A stretch of DNA of 17,090 bases, from contig QHNU01000015.1 in the NCBI GenBank assembly GCA_003218525.1, forward strand, positions 1 to 17,090. The letters run 5' to 3'. Made by a program: the position numbers and the translations under genes. The notes under the pieces are model-generated. The model saw only the letters and a program-made list of their open reading frames with translations. It was not told the DNA's origin and did not search any database. Source of the stretch: Verrucomicrobiota bacterium (GTDB taxonomy: Bacteria; Verrucomicrobiota; Verrucomicrobiia; Chthoniobacterales; UBA10450). Of this stretch, positions 1 to 6,083 are shown piece after piece. The first letter of the stretch is position 1; the number at the start of each line of letters is the position of its first letter.

Positions 1-2
1 CT

Positions 3-545
3 GTAAGCACCGCCGCTGCTCAATTCCAGAGTTGGCTGCTGGAGACGGCCTCTAGTGTTTGGTATCTCGTTCGTTCGCTGTGCTCTCGTGTCGAGCATGC
101 TGCGGTTGCTCTGGTTACTCTTCTTTTGGCTTTGTGCCAGGAGGCCAAGGTGCCACAGCAGGCGAGCGCGCTCGCTGAGCAGGCGGGGGGGCTGGCTGAG
201 AGGACTTTCGCCATTTCGCTCGTCGCGACGTCGTTTGTCACACCAGCTCTAACGGAAACGACGAATCTCCACGTTGATATGCAACATGTATCGCCACCCC
301 CGCCGGTAGTCGCGCAGACTCGAAAGGGTAAATTTGGATTGTCAGCAAACGCTAAGCGGAGTCTGTCCCGGGCGCAGACACAGCACCAAAAAGCTCCGGC
401 GCTTCGTATTGGGAGAGCAATCGACGGCGAGTGGCATCGGCTCGTCGCGGCACGCAAAAGCGTGCACAGCGCGTTTGCTCGCCTCATCCGTGACGCGAAT
501 CCGCACCAATCCAAACAAAGGCACGGCAAGCAGCGCCTAAGCTAA
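3..545 (+). CDS. Unrecognised open frame entering from the left edge (partial)
   Basis: This frame is open from position 3 to a TAA at 543-545, so it may be the C-terminal 180 codons of a gene that begins outside the window. A TTG at 126 is the first candidate internal start. The first 50 codons include a hydrophobic Leu/Ala/Val-rich run (about residues 35-47), followed by an Ala/Glu/Leu-rich stretch that could be helical. The C-terminal 60 residues are basic (Arg/Lys/Gln-rich). I recognise no family. The opposite strand is also open over 20..529, so long open frames here may simply reflect composition. Its neighbour is a decayed methyltransferase on the other strand, ending a few bases away, so this may equally be non-coding decayed DNA. 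Confidence 0.25.
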   Translation, partial: VSTAAAQFQSWLLETASSVWYLVRSLCSRVEHAAVALVTLLLALCQEAKVPQQASALAEQAGGLAERTFAISLVATSFVTPALTETTNLHVDMQHVSPPPPVVAQTRKGKFGLSANAKRSLSRAQTQHQKAPALRIGRAIDGEWHRLVAARKSVHSAFARLIRDANPHQSKQRHGKQRLS

Positions 546-548
546 ACA

Positions 549-918
549 GAAAACACGAGACGAAAAATAGCTCCCGGCGGCAGCGAGTAGTTCAACTTCC
601 TCATCGTCTCCTGTCGCAAAGCCCGCAGCCTCACCGCTGCCTCCGCTACCGCTTTGATGTCTTCGTGCTTTGGCTTCTGCGGCCATGGAAAGGTGTCGAA
701 CACTGACTCCGCGTGTAACGGAAATCGCCTTTCAATTTCGAACAGGTCGCAATGAACCACGACCAGTGAATTCCCGATTGGAGAATACCGAAGCTGTAGG
801 AAGCCAAGGTGCTGGGTGTACCAAGGAAAACTTCAAAAGGCATGCTACTACGCAAAATAGGACGCAAAACTGCCAGAGAAGCGCCAGTTTTAGGGGAGAA
901 CGAGGCGACGATAGATCG
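549..918 (-). pseudogene. Remnant of a type IIG/MmeI-like DNA methyltransferase, C-terminal part, frameshifted
   Basis: Read on the minus strand, one frame (about 867-712) gives YSFGILQSGIHWSWF followed by CSKLKGDFRYT. A second frame (about 709-578) continues with ESVFDTFPWPQKPKHEDI and a helical Ala/Arg-rich stretch ending MRKLNYSL. Together these match the target-recognition/C-terminal region of large SAM-dependent DNA methyltransferases of the MmeI/YeeA type, as I remember the family. Restoring one base near 709-710 would give the expected YTPESVFDTFPWPQ. A second shift near 575 is suggested because LRELYR-like codons follow in yet another frame. The frame is closed by a stop at 919-921, and no catalytic NPPY motif or N-terminal domain remains. 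It is therefore a fragment of a restriction-modification gene and not functional. The family assignment rests on recalled motifs, not on a search. Confidence 0.72.
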
Positions 919-1358
919 CTAAACACGATGCCAACTAATGGTTTGCAAGTCGTTTACTAACCGCGACCCAAAACGCAGAATGCTGCTGCGGTGACACTAC
1001 CATCTGCTCACTTTCGACAGCATTACGCGCACGCGCGCGCGTGCGCGTAATGCTCCGGAAAATCCTTGACCACGACGGTTTTAGTCGCGTGAGCAACAGT
1101 AGGCATTCGCTACAGAAAACACCGCTTAGTGGTAGTAGCGTTATCGCTGACCAAATGCGAAACAAGTTCGCGCTGACAATGCCCCTGCGGTTCGGCTCTA
1201 TGCGGCACTCGGATTTGTGCGGATGGCTGAAGCGGTAAACCCAAAAGCTGGGTGGACAATGCTCGCGATGCAATATGAACACACAGGCTGAAATCAGGCG
1301 ACCAGTTGGGTTCAGTCAGCTTTGCGGGCGCATCCGCGACAATTAAACGGCTGGACGC
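919..1358. other. Gene-free stretch between the methyltransferase remnant and the small broken frame
   Basis: I see no convincing gene here. Short open frames exist on both strands (minus 935-1282, plus 1041-1238), but they run straight through the perfect palindrome at 1019-1054 and show no recognisable motif or ribosome binding site. The palindrome is the only strong feature. The stretch probably consists of decayed accessory DNA. Confidence 0.5.
1019..1054. repeat. Perfect 36-bp loopless palindrome with an alternating CG/CA/TG core
   Basis: Each base from 1019 to 1036 pairs with its counterpart from 1054 back to 1037, with no mismatch and no spacer. The arms start AGCATTACGCGC, and the centre is an uninterrupted run of alternating purine and pyrimidine (CGCGCACGCGCG type). 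Pairing stops at 1018/1055. Sequence of this type can extrude as a cruciform or flip to Z-DNA. No T-tract follows on either strand, so it does not look like an ordinary terminator. Confidence 0.9.
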
Positions 1359-1553
1359 ATGAAACGGGAATTAACACCAGAAGAGCACGAGGAGATTGTT
1401 AGGGCCGTCGCTGCTGGCGATAGAATCAAAGCAACGAACATTTATCTTTAGGCAACGGAACGCAATCAGACGATGCGCCGCGCCATCCGAGTTCCGCCGC
1501 CGCCAACCGGCAAGAAAGCAAAGCGCAAGGTCTGGCGGAAGAAGCAGCGCTGA
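1359..1553 (+). pseudogene. Small L7/L12-C-terminal-like protein, interrupted by an in-frame TAG
   Basis: An ATG at 1359 opens MKRELTPEEHEEIVRAVAAG, followed by DRIKATNIYL and then a TAG at 1449-1451. The same frame continues without another stop through ATERNQTMRRAIRV, a PPPPTGKKAKRK segment and a basic tail, ending at TGA 1551-1553. The total is 64 codons if the TAG is read as an amino acid. The pattern of a charged helix, then AGDRIKATNIYL, then (x)AT, resembles the short proteins carrying a ribosomal L7/L12 C-terminal-like domain (AGxKIEAIKLYREAT), where Glu would be expected at the TAG. A single GAG to TAG change would explain it. The resemblance is by eye. The alternative is that only a 30-residue peptide is made, or nothing. 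A longer frame in another phase (1396-1875) overlaps it but has a shadow-like composition. Confidence 0.45.
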
Positions 1554-1609
1554 GGATGTGCCGATGTTGAGTGCTGATGCGACGGAAATTTCGGCTCCGC
1601 AAACTTCAA

Positions 1610-1642
1610 GCGGGCCGGGCGGAATGTCGCCGTCCGGCCCGC
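1610..1642. other. Strong stem-loop, 13-bp stem with one mismatch
   Basis: GCGGGCCGGGCGG (1610-1622) pairs with CCGTCCGGCCCGC (1630-1642) across a 7-nt loop, with a single mismatch that becomes a G-U wobble in plus-strand RNA. No T-tract follows. It starts 57 bases after the stop of the small broken frame, so it may be an mRNA 3' end or part of a structured RNA. Confidence 0.6.
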
Positions 1643-1680
1643 AACTGGGCCGACCCTATGACTACCCTGCCCAAAGTTGC
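1641..1680. other. Second, weaker stem-loop adjoining the first
   Basis: GCAACT plus GGGC (1641-1650) pairs with GCCC plus AGTTGC (1669-1680), with a two-base bulge in the right arm and an 18-nt loop. It shares bases 1641-1642 with the preceding hairpin, so the two are adjacent or mutually exclusive. Confidence 0.4.
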
Positions 1681-1684
1681 ATGA

Positions 1685-1888
1685 ACATCGTCCCACATTT
1701 GCAGTGTTGTCGTCAACGGGTTTGCCGAAGGCGTGCAGCCTGTGTACTGCGGCGAGAACGGCCGCCAAAACGCGCTAGACTACGCCCAGCAACGTGCGGG
1801 ATATGGCCGATGCGACATTCAGGTACTCGACGAAAATTGGAATGTTGTCGAGACGATCGCAAACAAGGAGCTTAGGCCACTTGTCTGA
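1685..1888 (+). pseudogene. Small protein frame lacking a proper start (unknown family)
   Basis: This frame is open from just after a TGA at 1682-1684 to a TGA at 1886-1888. From 1733 it reads VQPVYCGENGRQNALDYAQQ, then RAGYGRCDIQVLDENWNVVE, then TIANKELRPLV. The string has a natural, protein-like composition: a short strand, then a helix with ALDYAQQRA, then strand-like DIQVLDENWNVVETI. No ATG is in frame; GTG at 1733 is the only candidate, with no clear ribosome binding site. An ATG at 1681 in a different frame may be the original start, lost by a frameshift around 1700. I recall similar short proteins in Verrucomicrobiota genomes but cannot name a family. A longer overlapping frame (1396-1875) is rejected as a shadow. 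Confidence 0.4.
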
Positions 1889-2067
1889 GCGCTCGGCGAG
1901 CTTTGGGCCATCCCGGTGCAAATGCGCTCTCGCCAACGAGCTGACTGGAGACTGCGACAGTTAACACTGCCACGCACGCTCGGAGGCATTCGGAGCTAAA
2001 AGTAAAACTCGGCAAGCGCACCGTTCTGGATGAAAACGAAATGAAATTGAAAAGCCACCGGGCGTAA
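1889..2067. other. Short gene-free stretch
   Basis: About 180 bases between the small broken frame and the exported-protein remnant. I see no open frame of note, hairpin with a T-tract, or recognisable promoter. Confidence 0.4.
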
Positions 2068-2319
2068 TTGAAAAACCATCTTCTCGTCCTCGCATCAACG
2101 GCTCTTTTTGTGGCGCCACTCGCGCGCGCAATCCCGATCCAAATTGGCCTCGGCCCAAACGGCGTAGTGACCGAAGAAAGATTCTCGACCGGTTTTGATC
2201 TGAATGGAATTCCGTTTCAAGGACAGAATGCGTCTATCGACTTTACCTTCCAAAACGACGCGTTTATTCGGCTGTTCACGGCTACAAAATTCTCAACCTC
2301 GCTCCACGGAGATCTCTAA
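2068..2319 (+). CDS. Truncated exported protein, signal-peptide end only
   Basis: The 83-codon frame begins at TTG 2068 with MKNHLLVLASTALFVAPLAR then A, a clear Sec signal peptide: a basic start, a hydrophobic core of about 14 residues and an A-R-A cleavage site near residue 21. The mature part is short, reading beta-rich (IDFTFQNDAFIRLFTATKF), and stops at 2317-2319. Verrucomicrobial surface proteins of the PEP-CTERM type start similarly and are normally several hundred residues long, so this is probably the N-terminal remnant of a longer secreted protein whose rest was deleted when the next gene came to lie against it. The stop codon directly abuts the ATG of the following gene (TAA then ATG at 2320). 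The signal peptide is confident; the family is a guess. Confidence 0.5.
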   Translation: MKNHLLVLASTALFVAPLARAIPIQIGLGPNGVVTEERFSTGFDLNGIPFQGQNASIDFTFQNDAFIRLFTATKFSTSLHGDL

Positions 2320-2742
2320 ATGAACCGAGCCACTCCACAGATGCGGGATTTGTGCCAGGGTCTCATTGCTTATGAGACGCTGGAAAATAAATCTTCCGGG
2401 ACAAAAACCCCGGCGGCCTGTCGCGTCGGTGAGAAGCTGCGTCCGCCTTTGGTGACACTCGTGGGCAACCTCGGTTTTCGCGCGCTCCTGTCTCGCGCGC
2501 TCGCGCTGGCCAACGCGGAAGTGCCGTGGCTGCGTGCGGTGCATGTCAACGCGGACGGATCTTTCGAAGGGTTGGACGAACTGGAAGGGCAAGTTGACCC
2601 GGAGGAGATCGCTGTGGGCTGCGTTGTTCTGCTCGCCCAGTTGCTCGGCCTGCTAATGGCTTTAATTGGCGAAAATCTAACGCTGCGGTTGGTGCGCGAG
2701 GCATGGCCGAAACTGTCCCTCGATGCTTTGGAGTTTCGGTAG
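2320..2742 (+). CDS. 140-aa protein of unknown function preceding the KaiC-like ATPase
   Basis: ATG 2320 to TAG 2740-2742. The middle (about residues 46-85) reads as a helical, leucine/alanine-rich segment, LGFRALLSRALALANAEVPW, followed by LRAVHVNADGSFEGLDELE. The C-terminal part contains the hydrophobic stretch VGCVVLLAQLLGLLMALIGE, which could be a packed helix or a membrane segment, and ends TLRLVREAWPKLSL. I recognise this as a conserved hypothetical protein that I associate with KaiC-like/histidine-kinase clusters in soil bacteria; the link is from memory. It has no known domain or catalytic motif that I can see. The gap to the next ATG is only 13 bases and contains an AGGAG ribosome binding site, so the two genes are probably cotranscribed. 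An adaptor or modulator of the ATPase is a guess. No ribosome binding site is obvious for this gene itself. Confidence 0.7.
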   Translation: MNRATPQMRDLCQGLIAYETLENKSSGTKTPAACRVGEKLRPPLVTLVGNLGFRALLSRALALANAEVPWLRAVHVNADGSFEGLDELEGQVDPEEIAVGCVVLLAQLLGLLMALIGENLTLRLVREAWPKLSLDALEFR

Positions 2743-2755
2743 AGGAGACAAAAAA

Positions 2756-4201
2756 ATGAAAAAGCAAAATGACGCGGCGAAACGCAAACGGCCGAAGAAA
2801 GTCGTGAGCCAGCCAGCTAAAGTCACGATCCAGAAAATCCCGACCGGCGTGCGCGGCCTCGACGACATCCTGGGCGGCGGCATCCCGGAATTTTCTTTCA
2901 ACATCATCGCCGGCTCGCCTGGTTGCGGCAAAACCACGCTGGCGCATCAAATCGTTTTCGCCAACGCCACGGCGCAGAAACCCGCGCTCTATTTCACTGT
3001 CCTCGGTGAACCCGCCCTGAAAATGCTGCGTTATCAGCAACAGTATTCTTTCTTCGACGAATCCAAGTTGGGCAAGGGCGTCCTCCTTATCAACCTGAGC
3101 GAGGTCGTGATGAATCAGGATTTAAACGCGGTCCTCGATGAAATCATCAAACAGGTCACGGCGGCCCATCCGGGCTTCGTGGTGGTGGATTCTTTTCGCA
3201 CCTTGGTGCGCAGCACAAAGAGGGACGGCGCGACCGAATTGGAGATGCAATCGTTCGTCCAACGTCTCGCCCAATTTCTCACCAGTTGGGAAGCCACGTC
3301 GTTTCTGGTCGGCGAGTATGACGCGGCGGAGATACGCGACAATCCGGTCTTCACTATCGCCGATGGTCTCTTCTGGCTCTCGCAGGCGGTGGAAAGCAAT
3401 TCCGTGGTGCGAAAATTGCAAATCATCAAATTGCGCGGGGCGGCATCGGTATCGGGATTGCACACCGTCCGCATCAGCCATGACGGATTACAAATGTTCT
3501 CGCGCACGCTGAGGTTGGCCGAAAAAAGAATAAACCCGGCGAGGCGCCGGCGACTTTCCATGGGGATTTCCGAGTTGGACAAGATGATGGGCGGCGGCAT
3601 TCTCGAAGGCGACAGCATCCTCGTAGTGGGGCCTTCGGGGGTGGGAAAGTCGGTGCTGGCGACGCACTTTATTGCCGAAGGACTGCGCCAGGGGGAGGCG
3701 GGGATCCTGGCGGTCTTCGAAGAGCGCCCGAAAGGCTACCTGGATCGCGCCGGCAGTTTTGGTTTGAATTTAAAAAGACCGCAAGAAAATGGAAAACTAG
3801 AAGTCATTTACGATCGTCCGGTCGACCTTTCGGTGGATGAAACGATGCAAGAGCTTCTCGATGCCGTGGAAAAGGTCGGCGCGAAAAGGCTGGTGATTGA
3901 TTCGCTGGTGGGCTTCGAGATGGCCCTGGTGCCCGGTTATCGCGAGGACTTTCGCGAGTCGCTCTACCGATTGATCAGGGCGTTGACCGGGGCGGGGCTT
4001 ACGGTTCTGAGCACGGTCGAAGTAGAGGATACACATTATCCGGATGCGTTATGTGAAAATCGACGGCCAGTTGCGGAAGGTGCTCCTCATCGCCAAAATG
4101 CGCCGCAGCGATCACAGCAAAGACATCCGCGAATATGTGATCACGGGCAAAGGCGTGATCGTCATCCACCCGCGACGCACAGATTACAACGGGCTGACTA
4201 G
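2756..4201 (+). CDS. Double-domain KaiC-like ATPase, C-terminal tail shifted out of frame
   Basis: The start is ATG 2756, chosen over the in-frame ATG 2723 because AGAGGAG lies just upstream and 2723 lies inside the previous gene. Two RecA/KaiC domains are present. Domain 1 (residues about 25-250) has Walker A GSPGCGKTT (53-61) and Walker B FVVVDS (141-146). Domain 2 (about 265-427) has Walker A GPSGVGKSV (292-300), the catalytic pair in FEERPKG (322-323) and Walker B RLVIDS (378-383). Domain 1 has GE (84-85) where cyanobacterial KaiC has EE. After VEVEDTH (residue 427) the frame reads unrelated residues to 4201. The expected continuation, IIRMRYVKIDGQLRKVL, lies in another frame from about 4035. 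KaiC proteins are hexameric ATPases; non-cyanobacterial double-domain forms are thought to act in signalling with kinases, which fits the downstream gene. The ATPase core looks intact, so an altered protein could still be made. Confidence 0.82.
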   Translation: MKKQNDAAKRKRPKKVVSQPAKVTIQKIPTGVRGLDDILGGGIPEFSFNIIAGSPGCGKTTLAHQIVFANATAQKPALYFTVLGEPALKMLRYQQQYSFFDESKLGKGVLLINLSEVVMNQDLNAVLDEIIKQVTAAHPGFVVVDSFRTLVRSTKRDGATELEMQSFVQRLAQFLTSWEATSFLVGEYDAAEIRDNPVFTIADGLFWLSQAVESNSVVRKLQIIKLRGAASVSGLHTVRISHDGLQMFSRTLRLAEKRINPARRRRLSMGISELDKMMGGGILEGDSILVVGPSGVGKSVLATHFIAEGLRQGEAGILAVFEERPKGYLDRAGSFGLNLKRPQENGKLEVIYDRPVDLSVDETMQELLDAVEKVGAKRLVIDSLVGFEMALVPGYREDFRESLYRLIRALTGAGLTVLSTVEVEDTHYPDALCENRRPVAEGAPHRQNAPQRSQQRHPRICDHGQRRDRHPPATHRLQRAD

Positions 4202-4277
4202 CGGAATTCCCGCGCGCACCAGCCCGCGCCCGGCGCCAAAAGAAGAAGCCGCGCTGGAACCGAAGCCGAAGAAGTAA
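4035..4277 (+). pseudogene. Displaced C-terminal segment of the KaiC-like ATPase
   Basis: In the frame beginning at 4035 the sequence reads IIRMRYVKIDGQLRKVLLIA, then KMRRSDHSKDIREYVITGKG. This matches the end of the second KaiC domain (compare IILLQYVEIRGEMSRAINVFKMRGSWHDKAIREFMI in KaiC, split here: IILLQYVEIRGEM and KMRGSWHDKAIREFMI). It ends with a Pro/Lys/Glu-rich tail at TAA 4275-4277. Relative to the upstream frame, about 15-17 codons are missing plus a phase change, at the junction around 4031-4036. The missing part corresponds to the loop that in cyanobacterial KaiC holds the autophosphorylated Ser/Thr. An ATG at 4044 could start a separate 77-aa peptide, but no ribosome binding site supports this. 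Confidence 0.7.
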
Positions 4278-4374
4278 TGACGAAGCACGAAGGCCCCCCG
4301 TGCCGGAGCGTTCGTCGTTCGTCATTCCTTCGGACTTCGGTCCGCCTGAGGCGGATCGAGCTTCGTCATTTTTT
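4276..4374 (+). repeat. Intergenic inverted repeat with inner hairpin and T-tract (terminator-like)
   Basis: AATGACGAAGC (4276-4286) is perfectly complementary to GCTTCGTCATT (4360-4370), and the right arm runs into a T-tract (TTTTTT, 4369-4374). Inside lies a second small palindrome, TCCGCC-TGA-GGCGGA, and further copies of the CTTCG/GTCATT motif, so the whole looks like a degenerate repetitive element. The left arm overlaps the last stop codon of the KaiC-like gene, and the right end lies six bases before the kinase ATG. It could terminate or attenuate transcription between the two genes. Confidence 0.55.
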
Positions 4375-4380
4375 CCTATT

Positions 4381-5943
4381 ATGAAAGCGCAGGAACCAGC
4401 CCCAGGCGCAAACCAACCTCCCGACCTGCCGAGCCTCTGCCTGGCGATCACCGAGCACGCGCCTTTGCCGATAGCCATGGTGGAGGGAACCAGCGACATC
4501 GTGCGCTATGTCAACCCCGCCTTTTGCCGCCTGATGGATAGGCCGATGGAACAACTCGTGGGAAAACCATTCTGCGAACTGCTGTTGGAAAAGGAAGCAT
4601 GCCTGACGTTGCTCGATTGCGTTTTCCGTACAGGTACGCCCGCCAGCCACATAGAGCAGCAACATTCCGAACCGCATCCTGTCTTTTGGTCTTATATGAT
4701 GTGGCCGGCGATTGTGGATGAACGCCCGGTAGGAGTCGTGATTCAAGTGACCGAGACAGCGCAGTTCCATGAAAAGACGCTCGCGATGAACGCAGCATTG
4801 ATGCTCGGTTCGGTGCGGCAGCATGAACTTGCCGAAGCGGCGGAGAAGTTGAACGCACAATTGCGCGCGGAAATTGCCGAGCGCAAGCAGGCGGAAGAGA
4901 GGCTGCGAGAAAGCGAGACGCGAGTCCGCGCGCTCTTTGAGTCCGCCGAAGCTGCGCGCCTGAGCGCGGAAGCGGCGACGCGGGCCAAGGACGATTTCCT
5001 CGCCACGCTCTCCCACGAGCTACGCACACCGCTCAACCCCGCGCTCCTCCTCGCCACTTCGCTCGCCGATGACGCCACGTTGCCGCCAAATGTGCGCGAG
5101 GACATCGATGTTATCGCCAAAGGTATCGCGCTGCAGGCGCAGCTCGTCGATGACATGCTCGATATTACCCGTATCACCACCGGCAAGGTGCGGTTCGACC
5201 TTCGCCCAATCGACGCACATGTTGCCTTGCGGAATGCCTACGAGGTCGTGCGCGCCGATGCGCGTGAGCGGCAGATCGAGATCACACTTGATCTCGCCGC
5301 GCCGCACAATTGCATCAAGGCCGACGCCGTGCGCGTGCAGCAGATTTTTTGGAACGTGCTCAAGAACGCCGTGAAATTTACGCCGCCCGGCGGCGCCATT
5401 ACCGTGCGAACACGCAACCCGGTGGAAAGTGGTGGATCGTTCCTCGTTGAAATAGCCGACACCGGCGTCGGCATTGAACCGGAGATGATCGGGAAAGTTT
5501 TCGATTCTTTCATCCAGGAGGAACACCACGGCGCACACCGCTTTGGCGGCGTCGGGCTTGGTCTCGCCATCACGCGACGCTTGGTCGAGGCGCAAAATGG
5601 AAAGATTCGCGCTGAAAGTGCCGGACGAAACCGTGGCACCACTTTTCACATTGAGCTGCCGCTTGAACCGGAGGCTGCGCTGCGCGTCGCGAAAGAGGTC
5701 GCACCACCGCTCCCTTCCGCACCTCTACAAGTCGCGCGCCGGATTCTCCTGGTGGAAGATCACGAACAAACGCGCGCCACGCTCGGGCAACTATTGAAGC
5801 GTCATGGCCACAGTGTCGCCGGGGTGGCGACTGCAGCGGCCGCGCGGGAAGTCGCCGCCGCCCGTGCCTGCGATCTGATAGCGACGGCCACGCGCTCATG
5901 GCCGAGCTGCGCGACGCGTATGGACTGCCCGGCATTGCCCTGA
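4381..5943 (+). CDS. PAS-histidine kinase-receiver hybrid, receiver broken by a deletion
   Basis: I chose ATG 4381. A GTG at 4300 would translate the inverted repeat and is unlikely; neither start has a clear ribosome binding site. Order from ATG 4381 (520 aa): a PAS domain (about residues 20-130, AMVEGTSDIVRYVNPAFCRL and LVGKPFCELL), a coiled-coil linker (145-200, charged heptads with AEIAERKQAEERL), a HisKA domain with SHELRTPLNP (phospho-acceptor His212), and a HATPase domain with N box QQIFWNVLKNAVKF, G1 DTGVGI (360-365) and G2 GGVGLGLAI. From residue 454 a receiver begins, RILLVEDHEQTRATLGQLL, and runs to ACDLI (500). There the frame leaves the domain and ends 20 codons later. No transmembrane segment is visible, so this is a cytoplasmic sensor kinase. 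It probably works with the KaiC-like ATPase upstream. The kinase core appears functional. Confidence 0.85.
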   Translation: MKAQEPAPGANQPPDLPSLCLAITEHAPLPIAMVEGTSDIVRYVNPAFCRLMDRPMEQLVGKPFCELLLEKEACLTLLDCVFRTGTPASHIEQQHSEPHPVFWSYMMWPAIVDERPVGVVIQVTETAQFHEKTLAMNAALMLGSVRQHELAEAAEKLNAQLRAEIAERKQAEERLRESETRVRALFESAEAARLSAEAATRAKDDFLATLSHELRTPLNPALLLATSLADDATLPPNVREDIDVIAKGIALQAQLVDDMLDITRITTGKVRFDLRPIDAHVALRNAYEVVRADARERQIEITLDLAAPHNCIKADAVRVQQIFWNVLKNAVKFTPPGGAITVRTRNPVESGGSFLVEIADTGVGIEPEMIGKVFDSFIQEEHHGAHRFGGVGLGLAITRRLVEAQNGKIRAESAGRNRGTTFHIELPLEPEAALRVAKEVAPPLPSAPLQVARRILLVEDHEQTRATLGQLLKRHGHSVAGVATAAAAREVAAARACDLIATATRSWPSCATRMDCPALP

Positions 5944-6083
5944 GTGGTTACGGAAGGGATGACGATGTGAAGCGCAGCCGGGCGAGCGGCTTCTTCACTC
6001 ACCTCACCAAACCGGTGGAGATCCATGCCCTAGAGGCCGCCATCGCCGCGGCTCCGCATCCGGCGGCCCATCACGTTGCCTAA
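5883..6083 (+). pseudogene. Displaced C-terminal half of the kinase receiver domain
   Basis: From 5883 a different frame reads DGHALMAELRDAYGLPGIAL, then SGYGRDDDVKRSRASGFFTH, then LTKPVEIHALEAAI, ending at TAA 6081-6083. This is the second half of a response-regulator receiver, with the conserved Ser of LSGYG and the Lys of LTKP. The upstream frame ends its homology at ACDLI (5878-5880). The segment usually joining these halves, roughly (V/I)SDLGLPDG with the phosphoacceptor Asp, is absent, and the phase changes. A lesion of about eight codons plus one or two bases is the simplest reading. An ATG at 5898 could start a separate peptide, without support. Confidence 0.72.

Noticed and set aside
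20..529. Long open frame on the minus strand opposite the partial left-edge frame
   Set aside because: Cys/Arg/Ser-rich, shadow-like composition and no motif; neither strand can be called securely here.
935..1282. 115-codon minus-strand frame in the gene-free stretch
   Set aside because: It runs through the perfect palindrome, giving an Arg-Thr-Arg-Ala repeat, and has no recognisable domain.
1396..1875. 159-codon plus-strand frame
   Set aside because: It covers two smaller frames with more natural composition in other phases, and itself reads as an Arg/Cys-rich shadow through two hairpins.
2723..2755. Upstream ATG 2723 as start of the KaiC-like gene
   Set aside because: It lies inside the preceding gene; ATG 2756 has AGAGGAG at proper spacing and a typical basic N-terminus.
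4366..5649. Long minus-strand frames opposite the kinase
   Set aside because: The plus strand has complete PAS, HisKA and HATPase motifs; the antisense frames are by-products of high GC.
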